DNA of 64,000 bases, taken from positions 186,001 to 250,000 of the forward strand of contig NZ_CP126539.1 in the NCBI RefSeq assembly GCF_030177755.1, written 5' to 3'. Shown in pieces: positions 37,028 to 46,688 of the stretch. This DNA is from Devosia sp. RR2S18 (GTDB taxonomy: Bacteria > Pseudomonadota > Alphaproteobacteria > Rhizobiales > Devosiaceae). Position numbers and translations under genes: made by a program. Numbering within the stretch: the stretch's first letter is position 1; each line of letters starts with the position of its first letter. The notes beneath the pieces are model-generated. The model did no database searches. It was not told the DNA's origin and saw only the letters and a list, made by a program, of their open reading frames with translations.

Positions 37028-38890
37028 ATGACGGAATACGCGGTGATCGTGGTAGGCGGCGGACACGCCGGCTGTGAAGCAGCCGCTGCGTCAGCGCGTC
37101 TGGGTGTCCCCACTGCCCTAGTCACTCATCGAGCGTCGACTATCGGTGAGATGAGCTGTAACCCCGCCATCGGTGGGTTGGGTAAGGGCCACCTTGTCCG
37201 TGAGATCGATGCATTAGACGGTTTGATGGGTCGCGTGGCCGATGCGGCAGGTATCCAGTTTCGCGTCCTCAACCGCCGAAAGGGCCCGGCAGTGCGCGGC
37301 CCTCGCGCACAGGCCGATCGCAAATTGTATCGCACAGCAATGCAGCAAGCGATCTCCGAACAAGCCAATCTCGAGGTCATAGAAGGAGAGGTCGACGACA
37401 TCACCGTCTCAGCAGGGGCGGTCTCGGGCGTTGTCTTGCTGGATGGTCGCCGCCTCGGCGCTTCTGCAGTGGTACTGACCACGGGGACCTTTCTCCGCGG
37501 CTTGATCCACAGAGGTGAGGAAACAACGCCCGCCGGTCGGCTGGGCGAGAAACCCGTGCTTGGCCTGTCAACGCGTCTTGAGATTTTGGGTCTGTCTCTA
37601 GGTCGGCTGAAGACCGGGACGCCCGCGCGCCTGGACGCAAGAACCATTGACTTCTCCGTCCTTGAGGAACAGCCGGGCGACAATCCACCCGAACCATTCT
37701 CTGCTCTCACGAAAGCAATCACCACCACTCAGGTGAGCTGCCACGTCACCCGCACGACTGCTGAGACGCACCGGATCATCTCGGCGAACATTCATCGGTC
37801 GGCCATGTATTCTGGTAAAATCCAGAGCCGTGGCCCCCGATACTGCCCCTCAATAGAAGATAAGATCGTCCGCTTCGCCGACCGAGAGAGCCATCAAATC
37901 TTTCTTGAACCAGAAGGCGTGGATGATCCAACCATTTATCCAAACGGCCTCTCTACCTCTTTGCCCACAGAGGTACAGGAGGAGTTCCTACGCTCCATGC
38001 CTGGGCTAGAGAACGTTCGCATTGTTCGGCCGGGCTATGCAATTGAATACGACTATGTAGACCCCCGCGAGCTCAACGCTGCCCTGGAAGTCAAGCGCCA
38101 GCCTGGCCTCTACTTAGCCGGTCAGATCAATGGCACCACGGGCTATGAGGAGGCTGGAGCGCAGGGCGTTCTCGCCGGCGCGAATGCTGCGCTGTCAGCA
38201 GCAGGCCGTTCACCCATGATTTTGTCACGGACCGAGAGTTATCTCGGCGTCATGGTGGATGATCTCATTACGCGCGGAGTAACCGAACCGTACCGGATGT
38301 TCACTTCACGGGCAGAGTTCCGACTTCATCTCCGCGCTGACAATGCTGACCAGAGACTTACGCCTTTGGGTGTGAAACTCGGACTGGTTGGCGGCGCGCG
38401 GCGCTCAGCTTTTGACGAGAAAGCGGCTTCTCTCGCCAGCGGTCGCGACTTGCTCCAGACACTGTCTGTGTCGCCGACGGTGGCGCGAAAGGCGGGCGTG
38501 CCTGTCAACGAAGACGGGAAGTCGCGCACTGCGTTCGAGCTTCTGTCCTACCCGAACATTGGGCGAGAAGAGGTAGAGCGGCTTTGGCCAAGTGTTGGGA
38601 CCATTTCTCCTGCTGTGATGGAGCAGCTTGTTGTAGACGCGCAGTATGCTGTTTACCTAGATCGGCAACGCCAGGATGTGGAGGCGGTGCGTCGTGATGA
38701 GTCTCGCGCCATCCCTCAATGGGTGGATTATAGCGAAATCGCGGGCCTCTCCATGGAACTGCGGCAGAAGCTCACCCAAGCACGACCCATGACGATTGCC
38801 CAGGCTCAGGCAGTCGACGGCATGACACCTGCGGCTATCACTTTGCTCCTGGCTGTGGTCAGGCGTGGCGAACTGCGAAATGCGAGCTGA
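37028..38890 (+). CDS. mnmG: tRNA uridine-5-carboxymethylaminomethyl enzyme MnmG
   Basis: MnmG is the FAD-dependent partner of MnmE. The dinucleotide-binding [14 protein letters not shown], the motif [21 protein letters not shown] (in part), [13 protein letters not shown] with its conserved residues, [10 protein letters not shown] and the C-terminal domain with [10 protein letters not shown] and [14 protein letters not shown] elements are seen. Start 37028 has GGAG upstream and gives 620 residues. Two parS sites lie in the 84 bases before it. The stop overlaps the rsmG start (TGATG). Confidence 0.97.
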   Translation: MTEYAVIVVGGGHAGCEAAAASARLGVPTALVTHRASTIGEMSCNPAIGGLGKGHLVREIDALDGLMGRVADAAGIQFRVLNRRKGPAVRGPRAQADRKLYRTAMQQAISEQANLEVIEGEVDDITVSAGAVSGVVLLDGRRLGASAVVLTTGTFLRGLIHRGEETTPAGRLGEKPVLGLSTRLEILGLSLGRLKTGTPARLDARTIDFSVLEEQPGDNPPEPFSALTKAITTTQVSCHVTRTTAETHRIISANIHRSAMYSGKIQSRGPRYCPSIEDKIVRFADRESHQIFLEPEGVDDPTIYPNGLSTSLPTEVQEEFLRSMPGLENVRIVRPGYAIEYDYVDPRELNAALEVKRQPGLYLAGQINGTTGYEEAGAQGVLAGANAALSAAGRSPMILSRTESYLGVMVDDLITRGVTEPYRMFTSRAEFRLHLRADNADQRLTPLGVKLGLVGGARRSAFDEKAASLASGRDLLQTLSVSPTVARKAGVPVNEDGKSRTAFELLSYPNIGREEVERLWPSVGTISPAVMEQLVVDAQYAVYLDRQRQDVEAVRRDESRAIPQWVDYSEIAGLSMELRQKLTQARPMTIAQAQAVDGMTPAAITLLLAVVRRGELRNAS

Positions 38891-39537
38891 TGGCGGCGCA
38901 TATATCTCACCTGGAGCCGTGGCGGTCCTCCTTCAGCCGACCAGTAGAACAGGTCGCAGCCGATTTAGAATACTATGCCGAATTGCTCGCGAAATGGCAG
39001 AAGGTGCAGAATCTTGTTTCACGTGAAACACTGCGCGACCTCTGGCAGCGGCACTTCGTCGACAGCCTGCAGGTCCTTGGCCATCTGAATGACAACGACG
39101 AATATTTCGTTGATCTGGGAAGCGGTGGTGGATTTCCTGCGCTGCCGCTCGCGATCGCTCTGAAAAACTCTGACCGGCGTTTTTTGCTGGTGGAGCCGAA
39201 TGGGCGTAAAGCCAGTTTCCTGCGCACGGTTGCTCGCGACCTCGGGCTCAATGTCACTGTCGAATCACGCCGCATCGAACAGCTTGATTCACGTGAAACG
39301 GGGTTGCCCCACGTGATTACGTCCCGGGCGCTGGCCTCCTTGACGCAACTCTGCGCCTGGATGCAGCCATTCTTTGGCCCCACCACACGGGCCATACTGC
39401 ACAAAGGACGCGAACATGTTGAAGAACTCACTGATGCCAATGCCCTTTGGAACTTCGACGTGATAATAAGTCCTAGCAGCACTGACTCGGCAGGCGTGCT
39501 GCTCACTCTCACCGAGCTGAGAGGGAAGACACTGTAG
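38890..39537 (+). CDS. rsmG: 16S rRNA m7G527 methyltransferase RsmG
   Basis: RsmG methylates G527 of 16S rRNA using S-adenosylmethionine. The N-terminal WQKVQNLVS and RHFVDSLQVL, the SAM-binding YFVDLGSGGGFPALPLAIA (in part) and FLLVEPNGRKASFLR are family features. Two parS sites lie inside the coding sequence; in both, the bases encode Ser-Arg-Glu-Thr (VSRETL and DSRETG), so partition signal and protein sequence are compatible. Confidence 0.95.
   Translation: MAAHISHLEPWRSSFSRPVEQVAADLEYYAELLAKWQKVQNLVSRETLRDLWQRHFVDSLQVLGHLNDNDEYFVDLGSGGGFPALPLAIALKNSDRRFLLVEPNGRKASFLRTVARDLGLNVTVESRRIEQLDSRETGLPHVITSRALASLTQLCAWMQPFFGPTTRAILHKGREHVEELTDANALWNFDVIISPSSTDSAGVLLTLTELRGKTL
39015..39030. other. 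parS site 7 (perfect 16/16), within rsmG
   Basis: TGTTTCACGTGAAACA is the exact bacterial parS consensus. It is the only site of the set without a GANTC sequence. It lies about 550 bases before parA. Confidence 0.95.
39285..39300. other. parS site 8 (14/16), within rsmG
   Basis: TGATTCACGTGAAACG differs at positions 3 and 16, with GATTC in the left arm as in sites 5 and 6. It lies about 260 bases before parA. Confidence 0.85.
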
Positions 39538-39560
39538 CGGCAACTCGACTGGAGGCGACC

Positions 39561-40361
39561 TTGGCGCCCCGCATATTGACACTTGCTAATCAGAAAGGCG
39601 GCGTGGGGAAAACCACGACTGCCATTAACCTTGCAACGGCGCTCGCTGCTATCGGCGAGCGGGTGTTGATTATCGATCTTGATCCGCAGGGGAATGCCTC
39701 TACCGGGCTCGGTATTTCGCGCACTAACCGCCAGATCTCGTCCTATGATCTCCTGGTCGGTGAGGCTACTGTCGCCGAATCGGCCATTATGACGACCGTT
39801 CCCAATGTCGCAATTGTACCCTCGACAATGGACTTGCTGGGCGTAGAGCTGACTATTGCCGAGCATGCGGACAGAGCCTTCAAGCTGCGTAACGCCTTCA
39901 AGGCCCTGAATGATCTGACCATCAATGATCGTCCAGTTAGCTACATTCTCATCGACTGCCCGCCGTCGCTCAACCTTCTGACCGTCAACTCGCTGGTTGC
40001 GGCCGACGCTGTGCTGGTGCCGCTACAATGTGAGTTCTTTGCTCTAGAAGGTCTCAGCCAACTGCTGCAGACCATTGAGCAAATACGGTCCACTCTCAAC
40101 CCGCGGCTCTCCATCCAGGGCGTGGTGATGACCATGTTCGACAAGCGCAACAATCTCTCTGAGCAGGTCCTGCAGGACGTGCGGCATGAGATGGGGGACC
40201 TGGTCTACGATACCGTAATCCCGAGAAATGTGCGGCTAAGCGAAGCGCCGTCCTACGGCAAGCCAGCGCTGCTCTATGATTTGAAGTGTGCGGGGAGCCA
40301 GGCCTATCTCAGGCTTGCAACCGAAGTGATTAGGCGCGAGCGTCAGCTCGCTGCTGCATAG
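39561..40361 (+). CDS. parA: Chromosome partitioning ATPase ParA
   Basis: ParA is the Walker-type ATPase that moves the ParB-parS complex during chromosome segregation. The deviant Walker motif KGGVGKTTT (residues 12-20) and DLDPQGNAST, then IDCPPSLNLLTVNSL and VLVPLQCEFFALEGL, are typical of the chromosomal type. Translation starts at TTG 39561, with GGAGG five bases before. parB follows by nine bases. The nearby parS sites and origin support the chromosomal role. Confidence 0.97.
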   Translation: MAPRILTLANQKGGVGKTTTAINLATALAAIGERVLIIDLDPQGNASTGLGISRTNRQISSYDLLVGEATVAESAIMTTVPNVAIVPSTMDLLGVELTIAEHADRAFKLRNAFKALNDLTINDRPVSYILIDCPPSLNLLTVNSLVAADAVLVPLQCEFFALEGLSQLLQTIEQIRSTLNPRLSIQGVVMTMFDKRNNLSEQVLQDVRHEMGDLVYDTVIPRNVRLSEAPSYGKPALLYDLKCAGSQAYLRLATEVIRRERQLAAA

Positions 40362-40370
40362 GAGCATTCG

Positions 40371-41246
40371 ATGACCGACAGACCTCCTCGTCTGGGCCGG
40401 GGCCTTGCCGCTCTGATCGGCGACATGGCTACGCTGGAAGGCGCTCGGGTCACCGAGTCCGGTGGTATTAAGCGGCTGCCGGTTGAGTTCATCATTGCAA
40501 ACCGCTCAAATCCCCGCCGGACCTTCAACGAGGATCAGCTGGAGGAGTTGACCAACTCTATTCGCGAAAAGGGCGTAATGCAGCCGCTGCTGGTTCGCCC
40601 TAGCGAGGATCCCAACATCTTTGAGCTGATTGCCGGCGAACGGCGGTGGCGTGCTGCCCAAAAGGCCGGTCTGCACGACGTTCCTGTTATCGTTCGGGAG
40701 GTCGGTGACAAGGAAGCCCTCGAACTGGCGATCATCGAGAACGTGCAGCGGGCGGATCTGAACCCGCTGGAAGAGGCTATGGGCTACGGACAGCTCATGG
40801 AGCAGTTCGACTACACGCAGCAGGATTTAGCCCAGGTCATCGGCAAGAGCCGATCCCATGTCGCTAACACGTTGCGCTTGTTGCGCCTCCCAGAGGATGT
40901 TCGCGAAATGGTGGCAAGCGGGACGCTCACCGCTGGTCATGCGCGCACACTGATCACGGTAGAGGATCCTGCAACTTTGGCGCGGCAGATTGTGTCGAGC
41001 GGGCTTTCCGTGCGGGAGGCAGAAGCTCTCAGCCAGCAGCGTGAAGCTGCCAAAGGCAAAAACAGCCCGCAGGCGCGGGCTGAACGGGATTCCGACACTG
41101 TCGCTTTGGAGCGGCGCCTGTCCGACGCCCTGGGTCTTTCCGTGTCGCTGGCACACAGCGAGCGTGGGGGTAAGCTGGAAATCCGTTATAAAACACTGGA
41201 GCAGCTGGACGGTATTTGCGTCAAGCTCACTGGCTACTCCAACTAA
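40371..41246 (+). CDS. parB: Chromosome partitioning protein ParB
   Basis: ParB binds parS, spreads as a CTP-dependent clamp and recruits ParA. The start RLGRGLAALIGD is the ParA-stimulating peptide, the CTP/arginine patch GERRWR is at residues 89-94, ENVQRADLNPLEEA follows, and the helix-turn-helix (YTQQDLAQVIGKSRSHVANT) reads parS. A C-terminal dimer domain ends the protein. The length of 291 residues is normal. Confidence 0.97.
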   Translation: MTDRPPRLGRGLAALIGDMATLEGARVTESGGIKRLPVEFIIANRSNPRRTFNEDQLEELTNSIREKGVMQPLLVRPSEDPNIFELIAGERRWRAAQKAGLHDVPVIVREVGDKEALELAIIENVQRADLNPLEEAMGYGQLMEQFDYTQQDLAQVIGKSRSHVANTLRLLRLPEDVREMVASGTLTAGHARTLITVEDPATLARQIVSSGLSVREAEALSQQREAAKGKNSPQARAERDSDTVALERRLSDALGLSVSLAHSERGGKLEIRYKTLEQLDGICVKLTGYSN

Positions 41247-41259
41247 GTTTCACGTCAAA

Positions 41260-42282
41260 CTACTGCGTTGCCGCCATCATGCAAATGGCGAGCAGAGCCC
41301 GTCGCAGGCTTGCCTCTGCAAGGGCCGGTCGGCGGCGGCTTTCGCCAGTCGCTTGCAGGATCCGTTCCGCTGCGGTTGAGAGGCTTACATCGTTCCAGAG
41401 CCGGAGCTGCTGCTCCAAGGCGCCCATGCGCGAGAAGTGGGGCTTCGGCCGGTGCCCCTCGAGAACAGTGCGAGGCGTCTTGCCGCTGTCGACCTCAGTT
41501 CGCCAGCGGCGCAGTGCTGCAAAATGCAGCGTCGCCATGGCGAGCAGCCGCTGGGGCTCAACAGCAGATCCTAGAGCGCGGTTCAGGGCCAATTCCAGCC
41601 GCTCAGCATGGCCACTGCCGGTCGCGTCAAGAATGGTATCGATGACCAGAGCGCCATTGTCGGCGCAGAGTGTCAGCACATCTTCGCGCGTCAGCTGCTT
41701 GGTCGCGGCTGCGTAGAGCGTCAGCTTCTCGATCTCCCGCCGCGTGATTTCTCGATCATTGCCAAGATTCTCGCGCAAGGTGGTGATGACATCACCGTCG
41801 ATCCGAATCCCCGCCTGATTGAACGTCTCCCGCATCAGGGCGCTGAGCGTCTCGTCGGAGTCCGGGTAACAGGGCAGGGCGCGTCCCGCGGGAGAGGCTT
41901 CCACCAGAGCCCGAAGGGGATCACGGGGTGGCAAATTGCCAGCCTCTAGCACTATGGCAGTCCCGCCTGGGTCGTCACGAAACTGCGTCAGCGGCATCAC
42001 GGCAGATTTGCCCGCCCCTCTGACACGGAGTATTCGCTTGCCGCCAAAGAGCGAGGCTGAGCGGGCCTCCATAAGGAGGACTGAGGGGTCTGCATCCACT
42101 TCGCTGCCATCGAGGACAACGACGCTTGCCCCATCCGGCTCTGGCCCCGCCAAGTGGCGGATCAGCTTCTGCGCCGTCTCACGTACGAGCCCTCCGTCCG
42201 GCCCATAGGCCAGGAAGATGCCCTCCGAGAGATCCGGGCGGGCAAGAAAGCGCGCGACCTCATGGGCCTTCAGCGATGCCAT
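41260..42282 (-). CDS. holA: DNA polymerase III delta subunit
   Basis: HolA is the clamp-loader delta subunit that opens the beta clamp. The N-terminal YGPDGGLVRETAQKLI, the VLDGSEVDADPSVLLMEARSASLFGGKRILRVRG region (in parts) and the C-terminal HFAALRRWR match the family. It is 340 residues long. It converges on parB and follows leuS by 36 bases; the outer-membrane gene lptE, often found between leuS and holA in related genomes, is absent here. Confidence 0.92.
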   Translation of the reverse strand: MASLKAHEVARFLARPDLSEGIFLAYGPDGGLVRETAQKLIRHLAGPEPDGASVVVLDGSEVDADPSVLLMEARSASLFGGKRILRVRGAGKSAVMPLTQFRDDPGGTAIVLEAGNLPPRDPLRALVEASPAGRALPCYPDSDETLSALMRETFNQAGIRIDGDVITTLRENLGNDREITRREIEKLTLYAAATKQLTREDVLTLCADNGALVIDTILDATGSGHAERLELALNRALGSAVEPQRLLAMATLHFAALRRWRTEVDSGKTPRTVLEGHRPKPHFSRMGALEQQLRLWNDVSLSTAAERILQATGESRRRPALAEASLRRALLAICMMAATQ

Positions 42283-42318
42283 TTGCCTGCCGAAGCAAGC
42301 TCAAGGTGCACGAGGCGC

Positions 42319-44937
42319 CTAGAGGACAACATTGACGATCCTATCGGGTACCACCACGATCTTTTTGGGTGCCTTGCCCTCCAGCATGCGCACGACGGCA
42401 TCGTTAGCCAGCACCAGCCGCTCCACTTCTGCGTTTGGCAGACCTTTGGAAACTACGATTTCGCCGCGCCGTTTGCCGTTGACCTGAATGGGCAAGGTGA
42501 CGGTGTCGTCTACCAACAGGCTCTCGTCCACTTCTGGCCAGAGCGCATCTGCAACAAGGCCCGGCTTGCCGAGCAATTCCCAGCACGCTTCGGCGAGATG
42601 TGGCATCATCGGCGCGATAAGCTGCACCAGGCGCTCTACGCCCTCCTCCAGTGCGAACAGGCGAGCAGAGGGAGCCGCGGCGACCAGTCCGGCAGACCGC
42701 ACCAGGGCGTTAGTCAGCTCATAAATCTGCGCCACGGCACGATTGAACCGAAGCCCCTCGATATCTGTACCCACCTGGTGCACGGCACGATGCACGATCT
42801 TACGCAGCGCAGTTGCTTCTTCATCGGGCTCACCCCGGCTGAGAACTGCGGCCTGGGCGCCCAGTTCAACGGTTTCGATGACCAGCCGCCAGACACGTTG
42901 TTGGAAGCGACTGGCGCCTTCAACGCCAGCCTCCGTCCACTGAACATCGCGTTCGGGCGGGGAGTCGGACAGCATGAACCAGCGCGCCGTATCGGCGCCA
43001 TAGGTGGCCACGATTTCGTCGGGGTCGACCACGTTGCGCTTGGATTTGCTCATCTTTTCGACAGAGCCGATGGTGATTGCCGCTCCCGACTGCAAATGGC
43101 GCGCGGTTCGGACATCACCATTGGTCTCGACAACCACGTCGGTCGGCGCCACCCATTCTCCGCTGGGAGCCTTGTAGGTTTCGTGGGTCACCATGCCTTG
43201 GGTGAAGAGGCCCTTGAATGGCTCGTCCAGGTCCACGTGACCGGTCGCCTTCATGGCGCGGGTGAAGTAGCGGGAATAGAGCAGGTGCAGGATCGCGTGC
43301 TCCACGCCACCGATATATTGATCGACGGGCAGCCAGCGATTGGCAACTTCCGGGATGGTCGGTGTGTCCGCGTGTGGGGCGGTGAAGCGCGTATAGTACC
43401 AGGACGAATCCACGAAGGTGTCCATCGTGTCGGTCTCGCGCCGAGCAGGGGCGCCACATTGGGGGCAGTTGACGTGCTTCCAGGTGGGATGGTGGTCCAG
43501 CGCATTGCCCGGTTTATCGAATGTGACGTCGGTGGGCAGAACCACCGGCAGGTCCTTCTTCGGCACGGGCAGCGTACCACACACTTCGCAATGAATCACC
43601 GGAATGGGGCAGCCCCAGTAGCGCTGGCGGGACACCCCCCAGTCGCGCAGGCGGTAGTTCACCTCGACCCGGCCCTGCGGCTTGCCATCGACAGTGCGGG
43701 CCGCGAAGAATTCAGCCGCCGTCTTCTTGGCCTCCTCGATCGAGAGGCCATCCAGGAATCCCGAATTGAAGATTGTGCCCGCGTCGGTGAACGCCTCGTC
43801 GCCGACCGCAAAGTCTTTGGCCTCGGTTCCGGCGGGCAGCACCACCGGCTTCACCGGCAAGTCATATTTGCGCGCAAAGTCCAAATCGCGCTGGTCATGC
43901 GCAGGGCAGCCGAAAATGGCCCCGGTACCGTATTCCATCAGCACGAAATTGGCGACGTAGACGGGCAAGGTCGCCCCTTCCACGACCGGGTGCTTAACGC
44001 TGAGGCCGGTGTCGAAGCCCTTTTTCTCGGCTTTTTCCAGTGTTTCGGTCGCCGTGCCCTGGCGGTGGCACTCAGCGACAAATTCCGCCAAAGAGGGGTT
44101 CTCAGTTGCGAGCTCGGCGGTGAGCGGATGGTCTGGAGACAACGCCACGAACGACGCCCCAAAAATGGTGTCGGGTCGCGTGGTGAAAACCTCGATGCTG
44201 CTGGCACTCGTCGTTGTGCCTGGCAGCAGCTCGAAGAGCAGCCGCAGGCCTTCGGAACGGCCGATCCAGTTGCGCTGCATGGTGCGCACCTTTTCGGGCC
44301 ATTCGGTCAGCCCATCCAGCCCGTTCAGCAGGTCCTCGGCGTAGTCGGAGATCTTGAAAAACCACTGGGTGAGCTCCCGCTGCTCTACTACGGCACCCGA
44401 GCGCCAGCCGCGCCCGTCGATCACTTGCTCATTGGCGAGCACGGTCATGTCTACCGGATCCCAATTGACCTTGGACTGCTTGCGCGTGACCAGCCCGGCT
44501 TGCATCATGTCAATGAACATAGCCTGCTGGTGTTGGTAGTATTCGGGCTCGCAGGTGGCAATTTCGCGCGTCCAGTCGATAGACAGACCCATGGACTTGA
44601 GCTGCGCCTTCATGGCCTCGATGTTCTGGCGCGTCCAGGTCCCGGGGTTAAGCTTGCGCTCGATGGCGGCGTTCTCGGCAGGCAGTCCGAAGGCATCCCA
44701 GCCCATGGGATGCAGCACGTTCTTGCCCTTGGCCCGCTGATAGCGCGCGACGACGTCACCCATGGCGTAGTTCCGCACGTGCCCCATGTGGATGCGGCCC
44801 GATGGATAGGGGAACATCTCAAGAACGTAGTAGGTCTCGCGCGGATCGTCGGTTGCGGTAACGAAGCTCTGTGCTTCCTCCCACACCTTCTGCCATTTGG
44901 GTTCGCTTTCGCGCGGATTGTAGCGTTCGCCGCTCAC
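42319..44937 (-). CDS. leuS: Leucyl-tRNA synthetase
   Basis: LeuS charges tRNA-Leu. The class I motifs are present: [19 protein letters not shown] (HIGH-type HMGH) and [12 protein letters not shown] (KMSKS), along with the editing domain ([20 protein letters not shown], in part) and the catalytic-site [10 protein letters not shown] region. The 872-residue length is normal. A long open frame on the opposite strand is a shadow. It is divergent from the YggS-type gene, with two inverted repeats in the gap. Confidence 0.97.
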   Translation of the reverse strand: MSGERYNPRESEPKWQKVWEEAQSFVTATDDPRETYYVLEMFPYPSGRIHMGHVRNYAMGDVVARYQRAKGKNVLHPMGWDAFGLPAENAAIERKLNPGTWTRQNIEAMKAQLKSMGLSIDWTREIATCEPEYYQHQQAMFIDMMQAGLVTRKQSKVNWDPVDMTVLANEQVIDGRGWRSGAVVEQRELTQWFFKISDYAEDLLNGLDGLTEWPEKVRTMQRNWIGRSEGLRLLFELLPGTTTSASSIEVFTTRPDTIFGASFVALSPDHPLTAELATENPSLAEFVAECHRQGTATETLEKAEKKGFDTGLSVKHPVVEGATLPVYVANFVLMEYGTGAIFGCPAHDQRDLDFARKYDLPVKPVVLPAGTEAKDFAVGDEAFTDAGTIFNSGFLDGLSIEEAKKTAAEFFAARTVDGKPQGRVEVNYRLRDWGVSRQRYWGCPIPVIHCEVCGTLPVPKKDLPVVLPTDVTFDKPGNALDHHPTWKHVNCPQCGAPARRETDTMDTFVDSSWYYTRFTAPHADTPTIPEVANRWLPVDQYIGGVEHAILHLLYSRYFTRAMKATGHVDLDEPFKGLFTQGMVTHETYKAPSGEWVAPTDVVVETNGDVRTARHLQSGAAITIGSVEKMSKSKRNVVDPDEIVATYGADTARWFMLSDSPPERDVQWTEAGVEGASRFQQRVWRLVIETVELGAQAAVLSRGEPDEEATALRKIVHRAVHQVGTDIEGLRFNRAVAQIYELTNALVRSAGLVAAAPSARLFALEEGVERLVQLIAPMMPHLAEACWELLGKPGLVADALWPEVDESLLVDDTVTLPIQVNGKRRGEIVVSKGLPNAEVERLVLANDAVVRMLEGKAPKKIVVVPDRIVNVVL

Positions 44938-44962
44938 GTCTTCGTCCTTATGAAAATCGCTG

Positions 44963-45040
44963 AGGCAAGCGCCGCCCAGAGCCGGCGCAGCTTGCCTTTG
45001 GAGGGGATTTCAGGCTACCGGACCATCACCAGAAATCCCC
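44963..45040. promoter_or_regulatory. Two inverted repeats in the leuS-yggS divergent region
   Basis: AGGCAAGC (44963-44970) pairs with GCTTGCCT (44990-44997), and GGGGATTTC (45003-45011) pairs with GAAATCCCC (45033-45040 and the base before). No T tract follows. Either may be a leader hairpin or an operator shared by the two divergent genes. Confidence 0.4.
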
Positions 45041-45068
45041 TGCAAGGTCAACACAAGAGGGCATTAGC

Positions 45069-45758
45069 ATGGATGGCGAAGCAGCAATCGCGCTGGCGGC
45101 GATCCGTGACCGCATCGGCAGTGCACGGCACCGCTTTGGGGGCCCTCCGGCCGCGGTAGAGCTGGTGGCGGTCTCCAAAACCTTTGGCGAGGATGCTATT
45201 GCCCCATTCCTCCAAGCCGGCCAGCGCCTTTTCGGTGAAAACCGGGTGCAGGAGGCCAAGGACAAATGGCCGGGGCTGCGCGAACGGTATCCCGATATCG
45301 AGCTTCACCTCATCGGCCCCCTGCAGACCAACAAGGCACGGGAAGCTGTGGCCTTGTTCGACGTCATCGAAACATTGGACCGTGATAAGCTCGCAGGTGT
45401 GCTCGCTAGCGAGATGGATAGAGCTGGCCGGTCTTTGCCCTGCTTTGTGCAGGTCAATATCGGGGGCGAGCCGCAAAAGGCGGGCATTGCTCCAGAGGAT
45501 GCGGTAGATTTCGTGCGGCGCTGCCGCTCCGAACATCGGCTGAACGTTGTGGGGTTGATGTGCATTCCGCCCGATGGCGTTCCGGCAGGCCCCTATTTCG
45601 CGCAATTGGCGATGCTCGGCCGTCGTGCAGGTGTTGAGCATCTTTCGATGGGCATGAGCGGCGACTTCGAAGTCGCAATCGCCATGGGTGCCACTCATGT
45701 GCGGGTCGGATCCGCCCTCTTCGGACATCGTCCCCGGCTGGCAACGCCGAACCTATAG
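45069..45758 (+). CDS. YggS/PLPBP-family pyridoxal phosphate homeostasis protein
   Basis: This 229-residue PLP-binding protein keeps PLP levels in balance. The lysine in LVAVSKTFGED is the PLP site, with FGENRVQEAKDKW, LHLIGPLQTNK, VNIGGEPQKAG, GLMCIPP and LSMGMSGDFEVAIAMGATHVRVGSALFG (in part) as further family motifs. It is divergent from leuS and has a regulator gene 147 bases downstream. Confidence 0.95.
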   Translation: MDGEAAIALAAIRDRIGSARHRFGGPPAAVELVAVSKTFGEDAIAPFLQAGQRLFGENRVQEAKDKWPGLRERYPDIELHLIGPLQTNKAREAVALFDVIETLDRDKLAGVLASEMDRAGRSLPCFVQVNIGGEPQKAGIAPEDAVDFVRRCRSEHRLNVVGLMCIPPDGVPAGPYFAQLAMLGRRAGVEHLSMGMSGDFEVAIAMGATHVRVGSALFGHRPRLATPNL

Positions 45759-45905
45759 CAATCGCTCTGTCGCAAGCGGACAGCACTGCAACTATGCGTG
45801 CCGTTATCTCGTTGCTCGCACGATGATATCGATGTGGTTGGCGGGTCGAAATCTGGTCGCAATACTGCTGGCGGTCGTTCGACACGCAAAAAGCCGGAGA
45901 ACAGA

Positions 45906-46589
45906 ATGAACAAGCGACGCATCCTGCTGGTCGATGACGACGCTGATCTGCGTCAGACTTTGGTGGAACAGCTCGAAGGACATCGCGAGTTCGACATCTT
46001 GGAGGCAGGTACTGCGAACGACGCACTTAAAGCGGTTCGCGAGACCAATGTCGATCTTATGGTCCTCGACGTCGGACTGCCCGACATGGACGGACGGGAA
46101 GCCGTCAAGGTTCTAAGGCAGGAAGGCTTCAAAAGCCCCATCCTGATGCTGACCGGGCACGATACCGATGCAGACGAGATCAAGGGCCTTGAATCAGGAG
46201 CCAACGACTATCTCACCAAGCCATTTCGCTTCCCCGTGCTTCTCGCCCGCATCAATTCGGCGTTGCGCCAGCACGAGCAGAGCGAAGACGTGGTTTTTAC
46301 CATCGGGCCTTATAGCTTCCAACCCTCCGCCAAGTTGTTGGAAGCCAATGACGGCAACAAGGTTCGGCTGACCGACAAAGAAACCTCGATTCTTAAGTTC
46401 CTCTATCGCCAGGGGCCCAAGACTATTACGCGTGACGTCCTCCTCAAGGAAGTTTGGGGCTACAATAATCGGGTAACGACACACACGCTCGAGACGCACA
46501 TCTATCGCCTCCGGCAGAAGATTGAGCGGGATCCCTCCCATGCGCGCCTCCTTGTGACCGAGGACGGAGGCTATCGCCTCGTCCCCTGA
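45906..46589 (+). CDS. cenR: OmpR-family response regulator, CenR/OtpR-like
   Basis: The receiver domain has the acidic pair in LLVDDDADL, phospho-acceptor Asp55 in VLDVGLPDMDG, Thr83 in LMLTGHDTDAD and Lys105 in YLTKPF. The C-terminal winged helix has RLTDKETSILKFLYRQGP and TLETHIYRLRQKIERD. Its overall sequence, and the cyclic-nucleotide-binding gene directly downstream, match my memory of the Caulobacter CenR and Brucella OtpR envelope regulators. No kinase gene is adjacent. GGAGA precedes ATG 45906. Confidence 0.78.
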   Translation: MNKRRILLVDDDADLRQTLVEQLEGHREFDILEAGTANDALKAVRETNVDLMVLDVGLPDMDGREAVKVLRQEGFKSPILMLTGHDTDADEIKGLESGANDYLTKPFRFPVLLARINSALRQHEQSEDVVFTIGPYSFQPSAKLLEANDGNKVRLTDKETSILKFLYRQGPKTITRDVLLKEVWGYNNRVTTHTLETHIYRLRQKIERDPSHARLLVTEDGGYRLVP

Positions 46590-46688
46590 TCGGGTCTAGA
46601 AATCCGGTACAAATCGACGTGAGATGCCGTATAGGGTGTCTGTCGCGCTGGGCTGCACGGTCTGTCGCGCACATCCGGACGGGGGCTT

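Noticed and set aside
41246..41261. parS-like AGTTTCACGTCAAACT between parB and holA
   Set aside because: The essential CACGTG centre is broken (CACGTC) and both ends differ, 13/16; it may be a decayed site but I do not count it.
42154..45159. 1001-codon open frame on the plus strand opposite leuS
   Set aside because: It is a mirror of the leuS coding sequence, has no family motifs and results from high GC third positions; leuS is certain.
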